A stretch of 64,000 nt of DNA from Rhodococcus sp. 14-1411-2a (GCF_002259485.1 NZ_NPGA01000005.1:62001-126000), one strand, 5' to 3'. Shown: positions 35,978 to 44,011, numbered from the stretch's first letter. The notes: generated by a model not told the origin, from the sequence alone. Numbers and translations are program-made.

Positions 35978-37378
35978 TCAGCTGTGCGCGTGCAGCGCTT
36001 TCCCCGCCAACGCGAGGTGCGCCTCCCCCAGAGCTTCTGCCTGGGTAGGATGAGCGTGTACGTGCTGGGCGACGTCCCCTGCGGTCGCTTGCCAGTTGTA
36101 GATGAGCTGCGCCTCCCCGATCAGTTCACCGACACGCTCGCCCACCAAGTGAATTCCCACCACGCGACCCTCCGGTCCCGCCTGGACGAGCTTGACCCCA
36201 CCGGACGTGCGCAGAATCCGACTCTTGCCGTTACCGGCGAGGTCGTAGACCACCGTTGTGACCTCGCCGAACTGCTTCGCGGCTTCGCTCTCGGTCAATC
36301 CCACCGACGCAACCTCCGGGTTCGAGTAGGTGACCCGCGGAATTCCGGTGTCCTCGACGGGTGTGCAGTCCAAACCTGCCAACTGCTCGGCCACCAGCAT
36401 GCCCTGAGAGAAACCGCGGTGTGCCAGTTGCGGACCGGCCACGATATCGCCGACCGCGAAGACCCCGGGAACCGTCGTCTGCAGCCATTCGTCGGTAACG
36501 ACGAACCCCCGGTCGAGCTCGACTCCCGACTCCTCGAACCCCATGTCGGCAGTACGCGGCCCGCGCCCGACAGCCACGAGCATCAGGTCCGCTTCGAGCT
36601 GCGATCCGTCGTCGAGATCGACGTGCACGCCGCCGCCCGGTCGTTCGGTGACTCCGCTGAACGCAGTCTTCGTACGTAGAGTGATACCTCGTTTACGGAA
36701 GGCTCGTTCGATCTGCTTGGTCGTCCACGGATCCTCCGTAGGAAGCAGCGTTGCCGCGGCCTCGACGATGGTGACGTGCGCACCGAGCGAAGTCCAGACG
36801 CTGGCGAACTCGCATCCGATCACGCCACCGCCCAGCACCACGACACTGTCCGGAAGGTGATCCAGTTCCAGCGCACGATCGCTGGTCATCACCGAACCGC
36901 CGATGTTCAGGCCCGGCAACGACTTCGGTTGCGAGCCGGTGGCCAGCACCAGGGCTTCACCTCGGTACGTGCCGATTCCGCCGTCGGCGAGTTCCACCTC
37001 CACGGTGCGATCGTCCACGACGCGGCCGCGACCGGCGACGAGCTCGATCTCACGGGACGCCACCAACCCCTGCAGTCCTCGGTACAGGCCGGCAACCACC
37101 TCGTCCTTGTACTTGTTCACAGCAGTCATGTCGACGCCGCCGAGGGTTGCCTCGATCCCGAAAGTCGATGCCTCCCGGACCGAATCGGCGATCTCGGCCG
37201 CGTGCAGCAGCGCCTTGGTGGGGATGCACCCGGTGTGCAGGCACGTGCCGCCGAGGCTGCCTGCCTCGATCATGACGACCGACAGGCCGAGCTGCGCGGC
37301 CCGCAACGCGCAGGCGTACCCGCCCGAACCACCGCCGAGAATCACGACGTCGGCGCTGCCCGTCAGCTTCTGTGCCAT
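35978..37378 (-). CDS. lpd: Dihydrolipoyl dehydrogenase (E3)
   Basis: 466 residues, FAD-dependent. GGGSGGYACALRAAQLG binds FAD, the redox disulfide is GGTCLHTGC (Cys46, Cys51), the NAD motif is VVLGGGVIGCEFA, and the C-terminal HVHAHPTQAEAL supplies the His-Glu base pair. It reoxidises the lipoyl arm of the E2 encoded at 25431-26867 and completes an island-specific 2-oxoacid dehydrogenase. Seven bases downstream of an SDR gene, so probably in an operon with it and with ThuA-like protein 1. Confidence 0.95.
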   Translation of the reverse strand: MAQKLTGSADVVILGGGSGGYACALRAAQLGLSVVMIEAGSLGGTCLHTGCIPTKALLHAAEIADSVREASTFGIEATLGGVDMTAVNKYKDEVVAGLYRGLQGLVASREIELVAGRGRVVDDRTVEVELADGGIGTYRGEALVLATGSQPKSLPGLNIGGSVMTSDRALELDHLPDSVVVLGGGVIGCEFASVWTSLGAHVTIVEAAATLLPTEDPWTTKQIERAFRKRGITLRTKTAFSGVTERPGGGVHVDLDDGSQLEADLMLVAVGRGPRTADMGFEESGVELDRGFVVTDEWLQTTVPGVFAVGDIVAGPQLAHRGFSQGMLVAEQLAGLDCTPVEDTGIPRVTYSNPEVASVGLTESEAAKQFGEVTTVVYDLAGNGKSRILRTSGGVKLVQAGPEGRVVGIHLVGERVGELIGEAQLIYNWQATAGDVAQHVHAHPTQAEALGEAHLALAGKALHAHS

Positions 37379-37385
37379 GCCGCGC

Positions 37386-38147
37386 TCAGAAATCGAAGCG
37401 GTTGGTGAATCCGCCGTCGACCACCATGTTGATACCGGTGATGTGCCCGGCGGCCGGCGAGGAGAGGAAGGTCACGGCGTTCGCAACGTCCTGCGCCGCA
37501 GCCAGTTTACCGAGCGAAGCCGCGTCGAGAGCGGCCTCGTACAGTGCCGGACGACTCGTCTTGATCGTGTCCCAGGCACCGCCCTCGAAGAAGACGGGGC
37601 CAGGTGACACCGCGTTCACTCGAATGCCGGCAGGTCCCAGTGCGCGGGCCTGAGCCGACGAATGTTGCAGGACAGCGGCCTTGAGTGCACCGTAGCTGTT
37701 GGCCGTGCTGATCGGTCCGGCCTCGAGCGCGGACGTCGTGCTGATCGTGACCACCGACGCGGCGTCGGACTTCTCGAGGTGTGGCTTGGCCGCTTCGATG
37801 AAGTTCACCAGGCTCATCAGGTCGACGTCGAAGCTGTTCTGCCATGCCTGAGCACCCTTGCCTGTTGCGGCAGAAGCGTTGACCACGACGATGTCGATTC
37901 CGCCGAGGGCACCGGCTGCATCCTCGACGAACGATGCAACCGCGGCGGCGTCGCCCACGTCGACCGCTTTGTGGAAGACCGTGCCCAAAGCGGACAGTTC
38001 TCCGGCAACCTCGTTCAGGTGCTCCTCGCCGCGGGCGCACACTCCGACGGAGGCTCCCTCCGCCAGGAGTGTGCGGGCGATCGACAGGCCGATGCCGCGG
38101 CTCGCGCCACTGATGATTGCACGTTTTCCACGAAGGTCGAGATCCAT
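37386..38147 (-). CDS. Short-chain dehydrogenase/reductase
   Basis: 253 residues. ISGASRGIGLSIA is the cofactor loop, VVNASAATG replaces the common NNAG, and SYGALKAA carries the catalytic Tyr and Lys; the end reads GITGINM-type sequence followed by VDGGFTNRFDF. ARGEEHL after strand 2 suggests NADP. AAGGAG precedes the ATG. It begins an operon with E3 and ThuA-like protein 1. Third SDR of the island. Confidence 0.88.
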   Translation of the reverse strand: MDLDLRGKRAIISGASRGIGLSIARTLLAEGASVGVCARGEEHLNEVAGELSALGTVFHKAVDVGDAAAVASFVEDAAGALGGIDIVVVNASAATGKGAQAWQNSFDVDLMSLVNFIEAAKPHLEKSDAASVVTISTTSALEAGPISTANSYGALKAAVLQHSSAQARALGPAGIRVNAVSPGPVFFEGGAWDTIKTSRPALYEAALDAASLGKLAAAQDVANAVTFLSSPAAGHITGINMVVDGGFTNRFDF

Positions 38148-38186
38148 GTGAGACTCCTTGACTGTAATTTGATTCGACTGCAGGAC

Positions 38187-38885
38187 TTAAAGATTCATGG
38201 CTCCGACGTGCGTCTGGAAGTCGAGCACATGAGTGAAATCGTTCACCGATTGCACCGCGCGACGCGTATCGGCACCGCGCACAACGCTCAGCGAGGTGTG
38301 GTGGACTCGAACCGGCATGTCGAATGCACTGCCCAATGCGTCGGCGAGCACGGCGTTGATGACACCGCCGTGGCAGCTGATCACCACTCGCTGGCCCAGA
38401 TGCGCGTCGACGATCGACGAGATCTGCCGGAGTACACGCGCCCGAAACTCTGCGCCGTCCTCGGCGTAGGTGAACGCACCGTAGCGACGCGTACGAATGT
38501 GATCACGGAACATCGCCGCGACCTCTTCGTGCGGGAGCACCTCGAAGGGAGACTGGTCGGCCGGAAACTTCTGCCACGGTTCGTATTCGGAGAGTTCCTC
38601 GCGGACGACGGGCTTCAACCCGTGCTTACCCGCGATATGAGTGCCGGTACGCAGTGCGCGACGCAACGGGGAACTGTAGACCGCATCCACCCGTGTGCGC
38701 GCGAGTCGGTTCGCAACCGCCTCCGCTTGGCGCTCACCGAGTTCGGACAGGGGTGGGTCGACGGTCTCTTTCGCGCTCAGTTCTTTGCTGAGTATCTGCT
38801 CACCATGCCGAACCAGGATCAGTTCACAGAGCCCGGTCAACGGGGCAAAGGGATTGTCGAGATCGATGGACCTGGCGCGCGGCAT
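38187..38885 (-). CDS. Histidine phosphatase superfamily protein (phosphoglycerate mutase-like)
   Basis: 232 residues. LVRHGEQ holds the phosphorylated His, and SSPLRRALRTGTHIA and SCHGGVINAVLADAL the remaining catalytic Arg and His. Such proteins hydrolyse phosphate esters or move phosphate on small molecules. In an island with phosphotransferase-like proteins it could dephosphorylate a pathway intermediate; this is inference. The upstream gap has TAAAGATACTT at 38918-38928, a variant of the island operator. There is no strong ribosome site before the ATG. Confidence 0.85.
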   Translation of the reverse strand: MPRARSIDLDNPFAPLTGLCELILVRHGEQILSKELSAKETVDPPLSELGERQAEAVANRLARTRVDAVYSSPLRRALRTGTHIAGKHGLKPVVREELSEYEPWQKFPADQSPFEVLPHEEVAAMFRDHIRTRRYGAFTYAEDGAEFRARVLRQISSIVDAHLGQRVVISCHGGVINAVLADALGSAFDMPVRVHHTSLSVVRGADTRRAVQSVNDFTHVLDFQTHVGAMNL

Positions 38886-38956
38886 GGAAGCAAGTCAACC
38901 ACAAACTGTCGTCGCTCTAAAGATACTTCGCGAAATCGGTACCGCGAGATCCCCCG

Positions 38957-39598
38957 TCAGACGCTGGAGATGTCGGCCGCGAGCTCGCGAACCTCCTCGG
39001 AGAACCGACGTCGGCCGAGGTCGGCCAGAACCGCGTCCTCGGTGAGCCACGACGAGGCCGCCACTTCGAGCAGGGTCGTCAACGCAACAGCTGCGGCACC
39101 CTGCTTCGCTTTGGACGCTATGCCGCTTCGAGTGCGCAGTTCGGCCGAGAACAGCGCCAACATCACCGAACGCACTTCTCTTCGCAGGGTTTCGATGGAC
39201 AGACTCCAGCCGGGCGATCGGGTGAAGTACACCAATGCGGCAGCGCGGTGCTGATCCGTCCACTCGAGCAACGACGAAATGATGTCACCCAGAGCAGCGT
39301 CCGGATCGGCCGCGATCTCTGCGCGAAGTTCGTCGAGGAGACCATCTGCGAACAAACGCAACCCGGCGAGCAGAACCTCGTCCTTGGACGGGTAGTGGTA
39401 GTAGACGGCCGCCGACGTCATCTGGGCCTCAGCGGCGATATCGGCCACGGTGACGTCCTCGATGGACCTGACCGAATACAGATGCATGGCGGCGTCGACC
39501 ACTACTTCGCGCCGCGACGGCCGGTGCGCCGCGCGCTTGGCACCCTTGTCCGCCGGGGCCGTCACCGTCGATTTCGGCTTCACTGCCTTTGCTGCCAT
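38957..39598 (-). CDS. TetR-family regulator 1
   Basis: 213 residues. After a basic linker (KRAAHRPSRREVVVDAA) comes the helix-turn-helix region DVTVADIAAEAQMTSAAVYYHYPSKDE, then a ligand-binding helical domain. The ATG at 39598 is chosen because the next upstream ATG and the long frame beyond enter the divergent gene; no ribosome site is evident, so the mRNA may be leaderless. It lies 49 bases from a divergent TetR gene with a similar basic N-terminus. One of the two is the natural candidate to bind the AGT(T/A)ACT operator. Confidence 0.88.
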   Translation of the reverse strand: MAAKAVKPKSTVTAPADKGAKRAAHRPSRREVVVDAAMHLYSVRSIEDVTVADIAAEAQMTSAAVYYHYPSKDEVLLAGLRLFADGLLDELRAEIAADPDAALGDIISSLLEWTDQHRAAALVYFTRSPGWSLSIETLRREVRSVMLALFSAELRTRSGIASKAKQGAAAVALTTLLEVAASSWLTEDAVLADLGRRRFSEEVRELAADISSV

Positions 39599-39647
39599 GA
39601 CGTAGATCATGGCACCATGCAGTGACCCGGGTGCCGAGGAGGACGCT

Positions 39648-40367
39648 GTGCCGAGACGAACCAGCAGCTCGACGTCGAAAGTCGACGAGAGTTCCCAGCT
39701 CGAGACTGCCGTCGATTCTCCCGTCGCGTCCGAGCCGGACAACGAATCCCTCAAAGGGTCTGCCCACCGACCCTCTCGCCGCCACCTCATCGTCCAGGCA
39801 GCGGTGCGTGTCTTCTCTCGCAAAGGATTCGCGGAGACGTCGATTCAGGAGATCGCCGAAGCAGCAGGCATGGTCCCGACTGCGGTCTACTACCACTTCG
39901 CCAGCAAGGAAGAGCTGTTCGATACAGCACTCGGATACGCGATGGACGCCAGTACCGCCGCAGCCCAGGCGGTTCGACCGGACGACACCGAGGCCGATGC
40001 TGCTGCGTTCAAGGATGTCGTCGACGCCGTGTGGGACTGGACCGCAGAACATCCCAATGCGGCTCGGATGCTGTTCCTGCAGGTGGCCGGTGGTGCCACG
40101 CCGGGCACGCGTCTACTGACGAAGGAATACGAGGACAGGCACGTCCGCCGCGCCTTCGACTACTTCCCCGACGCCGAGATACCGGCGAACAAGCGATCGG
40201 CCGCGGCGCAGCACGCGGCGCGATCGCTGCGAGCACGCACGATGATCGCAACGACCATCGCCATCCAGCCCCTGCGGATCGAGGGCGGGCCCTTGTCCAA
40301 CATCGCGGTGTCGCGTCTCCGGTCGGCCACCACCGATGTGTGCGCGAAAATGATCGAGGGTCGCTGA
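39648..40367 (+). CDS. TetR-family regulator 2
   Basis: 239 residues with a 40-residue Ser/Asp-rich N-terminal extension, then GSAHRPSRRHLIVQAAVR and the helix-turn-helix TSIQEIAEAAGMVPTAVYYH. The N-terminal HRPSRR stretch and DNA-reading helix resemble those of the divergent regulator 1, so the pair probably arose by duplication. The GTG at 39648 is preceded by GAGGAGG. An operator core lies 28 bases after its stop, before the ThuA-like gene, and none in the 49-base gap between the two regulators. Confidence 0.88.
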   Translation: MPRRTSSSTSKVDESSQLETAVDSPVASEPDNESLKGSAHRPSRRHLIVQAAVRVFSRKGFAETSIQEIAEAAGMVPTAVYYHFASKEELFDTALGYAMDASTAAAQAVRPDDTEADAAAFKDVVDAVWDWTAEHPNAARMLFLQVAGGATPGTRLLTKEYEDRHVRRAFDYFPDAEIPANKRSAAAQHAARSLRARTMIATTIAIQPLRIEGGPLSNIAVSRLRSATTDVCAKMIEGR

Positions 40368-40441
40368 AGCTCCGACGGGCAGCCACCACTGTCGAGTAAC
40401 TTGACTGGAACAACAGTCGAAACTCTGAACGGACGTCCCTC
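40368..40441. promoter_or_regulatory. Promoter region of ThuA-like protein 2 with island operator
   Basis: 74 bases. GTCGAGTAACTTGAC at 40391-40405 is a 15-base near-palindrome with one mismatched pair, core AGTAACT at 40395-40401. Position about 40 bases before the ThuA-like start suits direct control of that promoter. Confidence 0.58.
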
Positions 40442-41176
40442 ATGCGTATCGCGGCTTTTTCCGGTGGACACTCCTTCGATCGTGACGCGTTCGCCGAATT
40501 TCTGGAGTCCATGCCGGGCGAGGTCACTTGGTTCGAGCACCCCGACACGGATCCCGGAACCACAGCATTCGACGTCTCGCTGCACTACGACATGCCGGGC
40601 ACGTTGCCCCAGCCGTCCGCGCCCCCCGATTCCCTACGCGAGAAGGTGAGGGCGGCTCCGGAGTCCGGACATGGGTATGTCGTTCTTCACCATGCCATCG
40701 CATCATGGGCAGCCTGGGACGAGTGGTCGGAATTCGTCGGCGGCCGCTACCTGTATCGACCGGGCGTGGTGCGTGGTGTCGAGCGCCCCGATTCGGGCTA
40801 TCGACACGCGGTTCCGCAGCGCATCTCGGTCGTCGACCACGACCACCCGATCGCCGCAGGGATTCCCGAGTCGTTCGACCTGATCGACGAGACCTACCTG
40901 TGCGAAGTCTTCGAGGACGACGTGACTCCGCTGCTGCGAACCGATGCCGAGATGACCGACGCCGTTCACTTCTCCACTGCCTCTGCGATGGCGGGCAGGC
41001 GAGACGATCGCACGGGGTGGCACCACGCGCCCGGTTCGTCGCTGGTCGGGTGGACGAAGACGAACGGTCGTAGCCGACTCGCATACCTGCAACCGGGCGA
41101 CGCGGCACCCACCCTGTCGAACCCTGTCTACCGCCGGCTCGTGGGGGCAGCACTTCTCTGGGCCGCTCGGCGATAG
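40442..41176 (+). CDS. ThuA-like protein 2
   Basis: 244 residues of the ThuA family: IAAFSGGHSFDRDAFAEFL, GYVVLHHAIASWAAWDEW, HPIAAGIPESFDLIDETYL and GRSRLAYLQPGDAAPTLSNP. It keeps the family's conserved HHA turn and the late Arg-Leu-Ala-Tyr strand. Sequence similarity to ThuA-like protein 1 is limited, so they probably have different roles. Its own promoter carries an operator copy. The reaction is not known. Confidence 0.78.
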   Translation: MRIAAFSGGHSFDRDAFAEFLESMPGEVTWFEHPDTDPGTTAFDVSLHYDMPGTLPQPSAPPDSLREKVRAAPESGHGYVVLHHAIASWAAWDEWSEFVGGRYLYRPGVVRGVERPDSGYRHAVPQRISVVDHDHPIAAGIPESFDLIDETYLCEVFEDDVTPLLRTDAEMTDAVHFSTASAMAGRRDDRTGWHHAPGSSLVGWTKTNGRSRLAYLQPGDAAPTLSNPVYRRLVGAALLWAARR

Positions 41177-41283
41177 TTATTGGAGTAGCAGTAAAGAAAA
41201 GTGTGCTCATCGTCACCGTTCACTGTTACAGTTTATGGATAGAACATTAAGTAACACCGCAACTGATCATCAAGGAGATTGCG
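41177..41283. promoter_or_regulatory. Promoter region of the Rieske oxygenase operon
   Basis: 107 AT-rich bases. ACTGTTACAGT at 41222-41232 is a perfect 11-base palindrome around one central base, similar in design to the island operator but with CTG half-sites; AGTAACA follows at 41250-41256. AAGGAG at about 41273 is the ribosome site of the small gene. The related-but-different operator could belong to the second TetR protein. Confidence 0.48.
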
Positions 41284-41589
41284 ATGCGACAGATCAAGCA
41301 TCCGATGAGCCACGCGATCTACGAGTTCGACGACGACTTCAACGTCCTGGTCACCACTCGCGACGGCAAGACCGGCACGTTCGATCCGGAAGGTCGCTAC
41401 CTCCACGGCGAGGTGAAGGCGGTCGATCCCGAGCTGGCCCGATGGGTGGGTCTCGGTCCTCGCGCTCCCGTCCCCATCACCCAGAACCGGCGCTTCATGG
41501 GCGCCGCGAAACTGCTCGAGAAGATGCAGGCCGACAAACAGGCGCAGGACGCCCTCGCCATCACGCTGGAACAGGGAGGCAAGCTGTGA
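41284..41589 (+). CDS. Small conserved protein upstream of Rieske oxygenase
   Basis: 101 residues. No family that I can name. The first half is beta-rich and charged (HAIYEFDDDFNVLVTTRDGK, GTFDPEGRYLHGEV), and the second half is helical (MGAAKLLEKMQADKQAQD). There is no cysteine cluster, so it is not a ferredoxin. AAGGAG precedes the ATG, and its stop overlaps the GTG of the oxygenase gene, which suggests a small subunit or assembly factor of that oxygenase. Confidence 0.75.
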   Translation: MRQIKHPMSHAIYEFDDDFNVLVTTRDGKTGTFDPEGRYLHGEVKAVDPELARWVGLGPRAPVPITQNRRFMGAAKLLEKMQADKQAQDALAITLEQGGKL

Positions 41590-42959
41590 CCGACATCGAT
41601 GAGCGCGCCGAAACACCCGTCGAGAACGGGACGGGATATCAGCGACTGCTCGAGACCGATACGCACCCGGTCCCGGACATCCTGCGCGAGGAATCTCACG
41701 AGCAATACGCCGACCAGAACTTCGTGCCGGTATCGCGCTACATCAGCCGCAAGTACCACGAACTCGAACGAGACCGGGTCTGGTACAAGGTATGGCAGAT
41801 GGCGTGCCGCGAGGAAGAGATCCCCGAGCCGGGTGACACGCTCGTGTACGACATCTGCGAAAAGTCGATCCTGCTCGTCCGCGGTAAGGACATGGGCATC
41901 CGTGCGTTCTACAACTCGTGCCTGCACCGTGGCCGTACCCTCCGCGAAGAGGACGGTCCGGCCGGCAACGAAATACGTTGTCCCTTTCACGGTTTCGCCT
42001 GGAACTTCGACGGCTCGCTCAAGTCGATGACCTGTGCCTGGGACTTTCCTCAGGTCGACAAGTCGAAGATGGACCTGCCACAGGTCAAGGTGGACACCTG
42101 GGGTGGCTTCGTGTTCGTCAACATGGATCCCGAGTCCGAATCACTGGACAGCTTCCTCGGCGATCTCGGAAAGCACTTCGAGGCGTGGCCTCTGGAAGAC
42201 CGATTCATCCAAGCGCACGTCGCTCAGGTCATCCAGGCGAACTGGAAGATTGCGCAGGAGGCATTCTCCGAGGCCTTCCACGTGATCACCACTCACCCGC
42301 AGCGGGTCGTGGGAACCGGCGACTCCAACAGTCAGTACGACAGCTGGGGCAACTTCAACCGCGGCATCACGGCGAACGGAGTACCGAGCCCGCACATCAA
42401 CTTCGTCCCGACCGAGCAGGAGATGTTCGACTCGATGATCGATGCGCGCATCGACGAGGACCCGATGGTGACGCTCCCCGAGGGTGTGACCGCGCGGGAG
42501 ATGTCCGGCATGCTGGCCCGCGAGGGTCTGCGCGAGATCATCGGTGATGTCAAGGCGGACAACATGTCCGACGCGGAATCACTGGACAGCATCTACTACA
42601 CCGTGTTCCCCAACTTTCATCCATGGGGCGCGTACCAACGCATCGTCTACCGATTCCGACCCAACGGTGACGACCACGAGACCTCGATCATGGACGTGTA
42701 CCTACTGGCACCGTTCAAGGGCGAACGGCCCAAGCCTGCCAAGACCCAGTGGCTGCGACCGGAGCAGTCGTGGTTGGAAGCAACGGTGCTCGGCAGTTCG
42801 GCGCGGGTGTTCGACCAGGACGCGTACAACATGCCCAAGGTGCAGAAGGGCTTGCAGTCGGCGCAGTCGAAGACGCTCCCGCTGGCTCGATACCAGGAAG
42901 TCAAGATCCGGCACATCCACCATCTGCTGGCACAGTGGATCGGAGAGGAAGTGGACTGA
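41586..42959 (+). CDS. Rieske non-heme iron oxygenase, alpha subunit
   Basis: 457 residues. The Rieske cluster ligands are Cys112-x-His114 and Cys132-x2-His135 (CLHRGR, CPFHGFAWNFDG). The mononuclear iron site is in EAFSEAFHVITTH (His-x4-His). It would hydroxylate or dihydroxylate a ring or methyl group with O2 and electrons from a separate reductase. No ferredoxin or reductase gene lies beside it; the ferredoxin and reductase at 51042-52342 are 8 kb away and look tied to a molybdoenzyme. GTG start overlapping the small gene's stop; the longer frame beginning at 41235 is a shadow. Confidence 0.92.
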   Translation: MTDIDERAETPVENGTGYQRLLETDTHPVPDILREESHEQYADQNFVPVSRYISRKYHELERDRVWYKVWQMACREEEIPEPGDTLVYDICEKSILLVRGKDMGIRAFYNSCLHRGRTLREEDGPAGNEIRCPFHGFAWNFDGSLKSMTCAWDFPQVDKSKMDLPQVKVDTWGGFVFVNMDPESESLDSFLGDLGKHFEAWPLEDRFIQAHVAQVIQANWKIAQEAFSEAFHVITTHPQRVVGTGDSNSQYDSWGNFNRGITANGVPSPHINFVPTEQEMFDSMIDARIDEDPMVTLPEGVTAREMSGMLAREGLREIIGDVKADNMSDAESLDSIYYTVFPNFHPWGAYQRIVYRFRPNGDDHETSIMDVYLLAPFKGERPKPAKTQWLRPEQSWLEATVLGSSARVFDQDAYNMPKVQKGLQSAQSKTLPLARYQEVKIRHIHHLLAQWIGEEVD

Positions 42960-43141
42960 CACCGGCGAGCGTGTGAGCGACCGTCATGACGGGAGGAACC
43001 GGTCGGCCGTCGGGAGCAACTGCCCGTCCGGGTAGGTGACCGCCTGTCCGGCGCGCGGGGTCCAAGGGTGTCCCAGCGGCCAGAGCTGCTCTGAAGCGGC
43101 CGATTCGGCGAGGGTTGTGTGGAACGCTCGACCTCACCGAC

Positions 43142-43164
43142 GGGACGCCCTCGCCGGGCGTCCC
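43142..43164. other. GC-rich hairpin upstream of the methyltransferase
   Basis: GGGACGCCC and GGGCGTCCC form a perfect 9-base-pair stem around the loop TCGCC, 20 bases before the methyltransferase start. There is no T run. It could be the terminator of the Rieske operon, whose last gene ends 182 bases upstream, or a leader structure of the downstream mRNA. The rest of the 224-base gap (42960-43183) shows no gene. Confidence 0.5.
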
Positions 43165-43183
43165 ACGAACAGAATGGCTTTCG

Positions 43184-44011
43184 ATGACCGAGCTGGATGC
43201 ACTGGCACCGAGCCCGGATGGAGTGTGGGCTCACGAGAACGTGGTCGTTCGGCATCTTCCCGGACTGCAGTTCGACGCCGCCCGGACAGGGTCGACCGTG
43301 CAGGTCGGCCATGGCCTGACGTCGGCCGAGATCGGCGAGCGCCTCGTTCCGATCGTGACCGCACAGGCACGTCATGTGGGTCTTTCTCAGCGCGAGTTCG
43401 AGTTGGTGTTGGTCGGGATAGTCCGCACCACGGTCGCCGATCCGGTCGACGCATGGGCCACCTATTACCGCAATTCGTTGGACGAGCTGCTCTCGGGCAC
43501 CGCCGATTTCGCGCCTGTCCACGAACAGGCGGAGAACCTGATCGTCGGGTCGGTGCTCGACCTGGGTTCGTGCTTCGGCTTCTTTCCACTGCGGCTGGCG
43601 ATTGAAGGCCACTCGGTGACTGCGACGGACCTGTCGGCCGGAACCATGCGGTTGCTCGCCACCGTGGCCCCACACCTCGGGATCACGCTCGACACCGTGG
43701 TGTGCGACGCCGCCAATGTTCCCGTTGCCGACGGCAGTGCCGACACCGTGACTGCACTGCATCTCCTCGAGCACGTCGACGCCGAGACCGGCTCCCGCAT
43801 AGTGGAAGAAGCGCTACGCATCGCGCGCACCCGTGTCGTTGTTGCCGTGCCCTTCGAGGCCGAGACCACCGCCTGCCACGGACACGTCCGCACATTCGAC
43901 GAGGCATCACTGGTCGAGCTCGGTCGGTCGTCGGGCCGCGTATTTCGGACCTTCGAGCACCACGGTGGGTGGCTCGTGATCGACAAGACCTCGACCCCCC
44001 AACTGGTCTGA
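43184..44011 (+). CDS. mftM: SAM-dependent methyltransferase, probable mycofactocin methyltransferase
   Basis: 275 residues. SAM motif I is SVLDLGSCFGFFPLRLA at about 123-138, followed by VTATDLS and ALHLLEHVDAETG. An N-terminal extension of about 115 residues (VWAHENVVVRHLPGLQF, ATYYRNSLDELLSG) sets it apart from generic methyltransferases. From memory it resembles MftM, which methylates the oligosaccharide of mycofactocin and in mycobacteria lies by the MnoSR genes. The Mno enzyme and MnoSR-like system 11 to 18 kb away support this. The other mycofactocin genes are not in the window. Without an alignment the name is tentative. Confidence 0.6.
   Translation: MTELDALAPSPDGVWAHENVVVRHLPGLQFDAARTGSTVQVGHGLTSAEIGERLVPIVTAQARHVGLSQREFELVLVGIVRTTVADPVDAWATYYRNSLDELLSGTADFAPVHEQAENLIVGSVLDLGSCFGFFPLRLAIEGHSVTATDLSAGTMRLLATVAPHLGITLDTVVCDAANVPVADGSADTVTALHLLEHVDAETGSRIVEEALRIARTRVVVAVPFEAETTACHGHVRTFDEASLVELGRSSGRVFRTFEHHGGWLVIDKTSTPQLV

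Noticed and set aside
39599..39610. Alternative ATG at 39610 for TetR regulator 1
   Set aside because: No ribosome site and only four extra residues; cannot be excluded but adds nothing to the family alignment.
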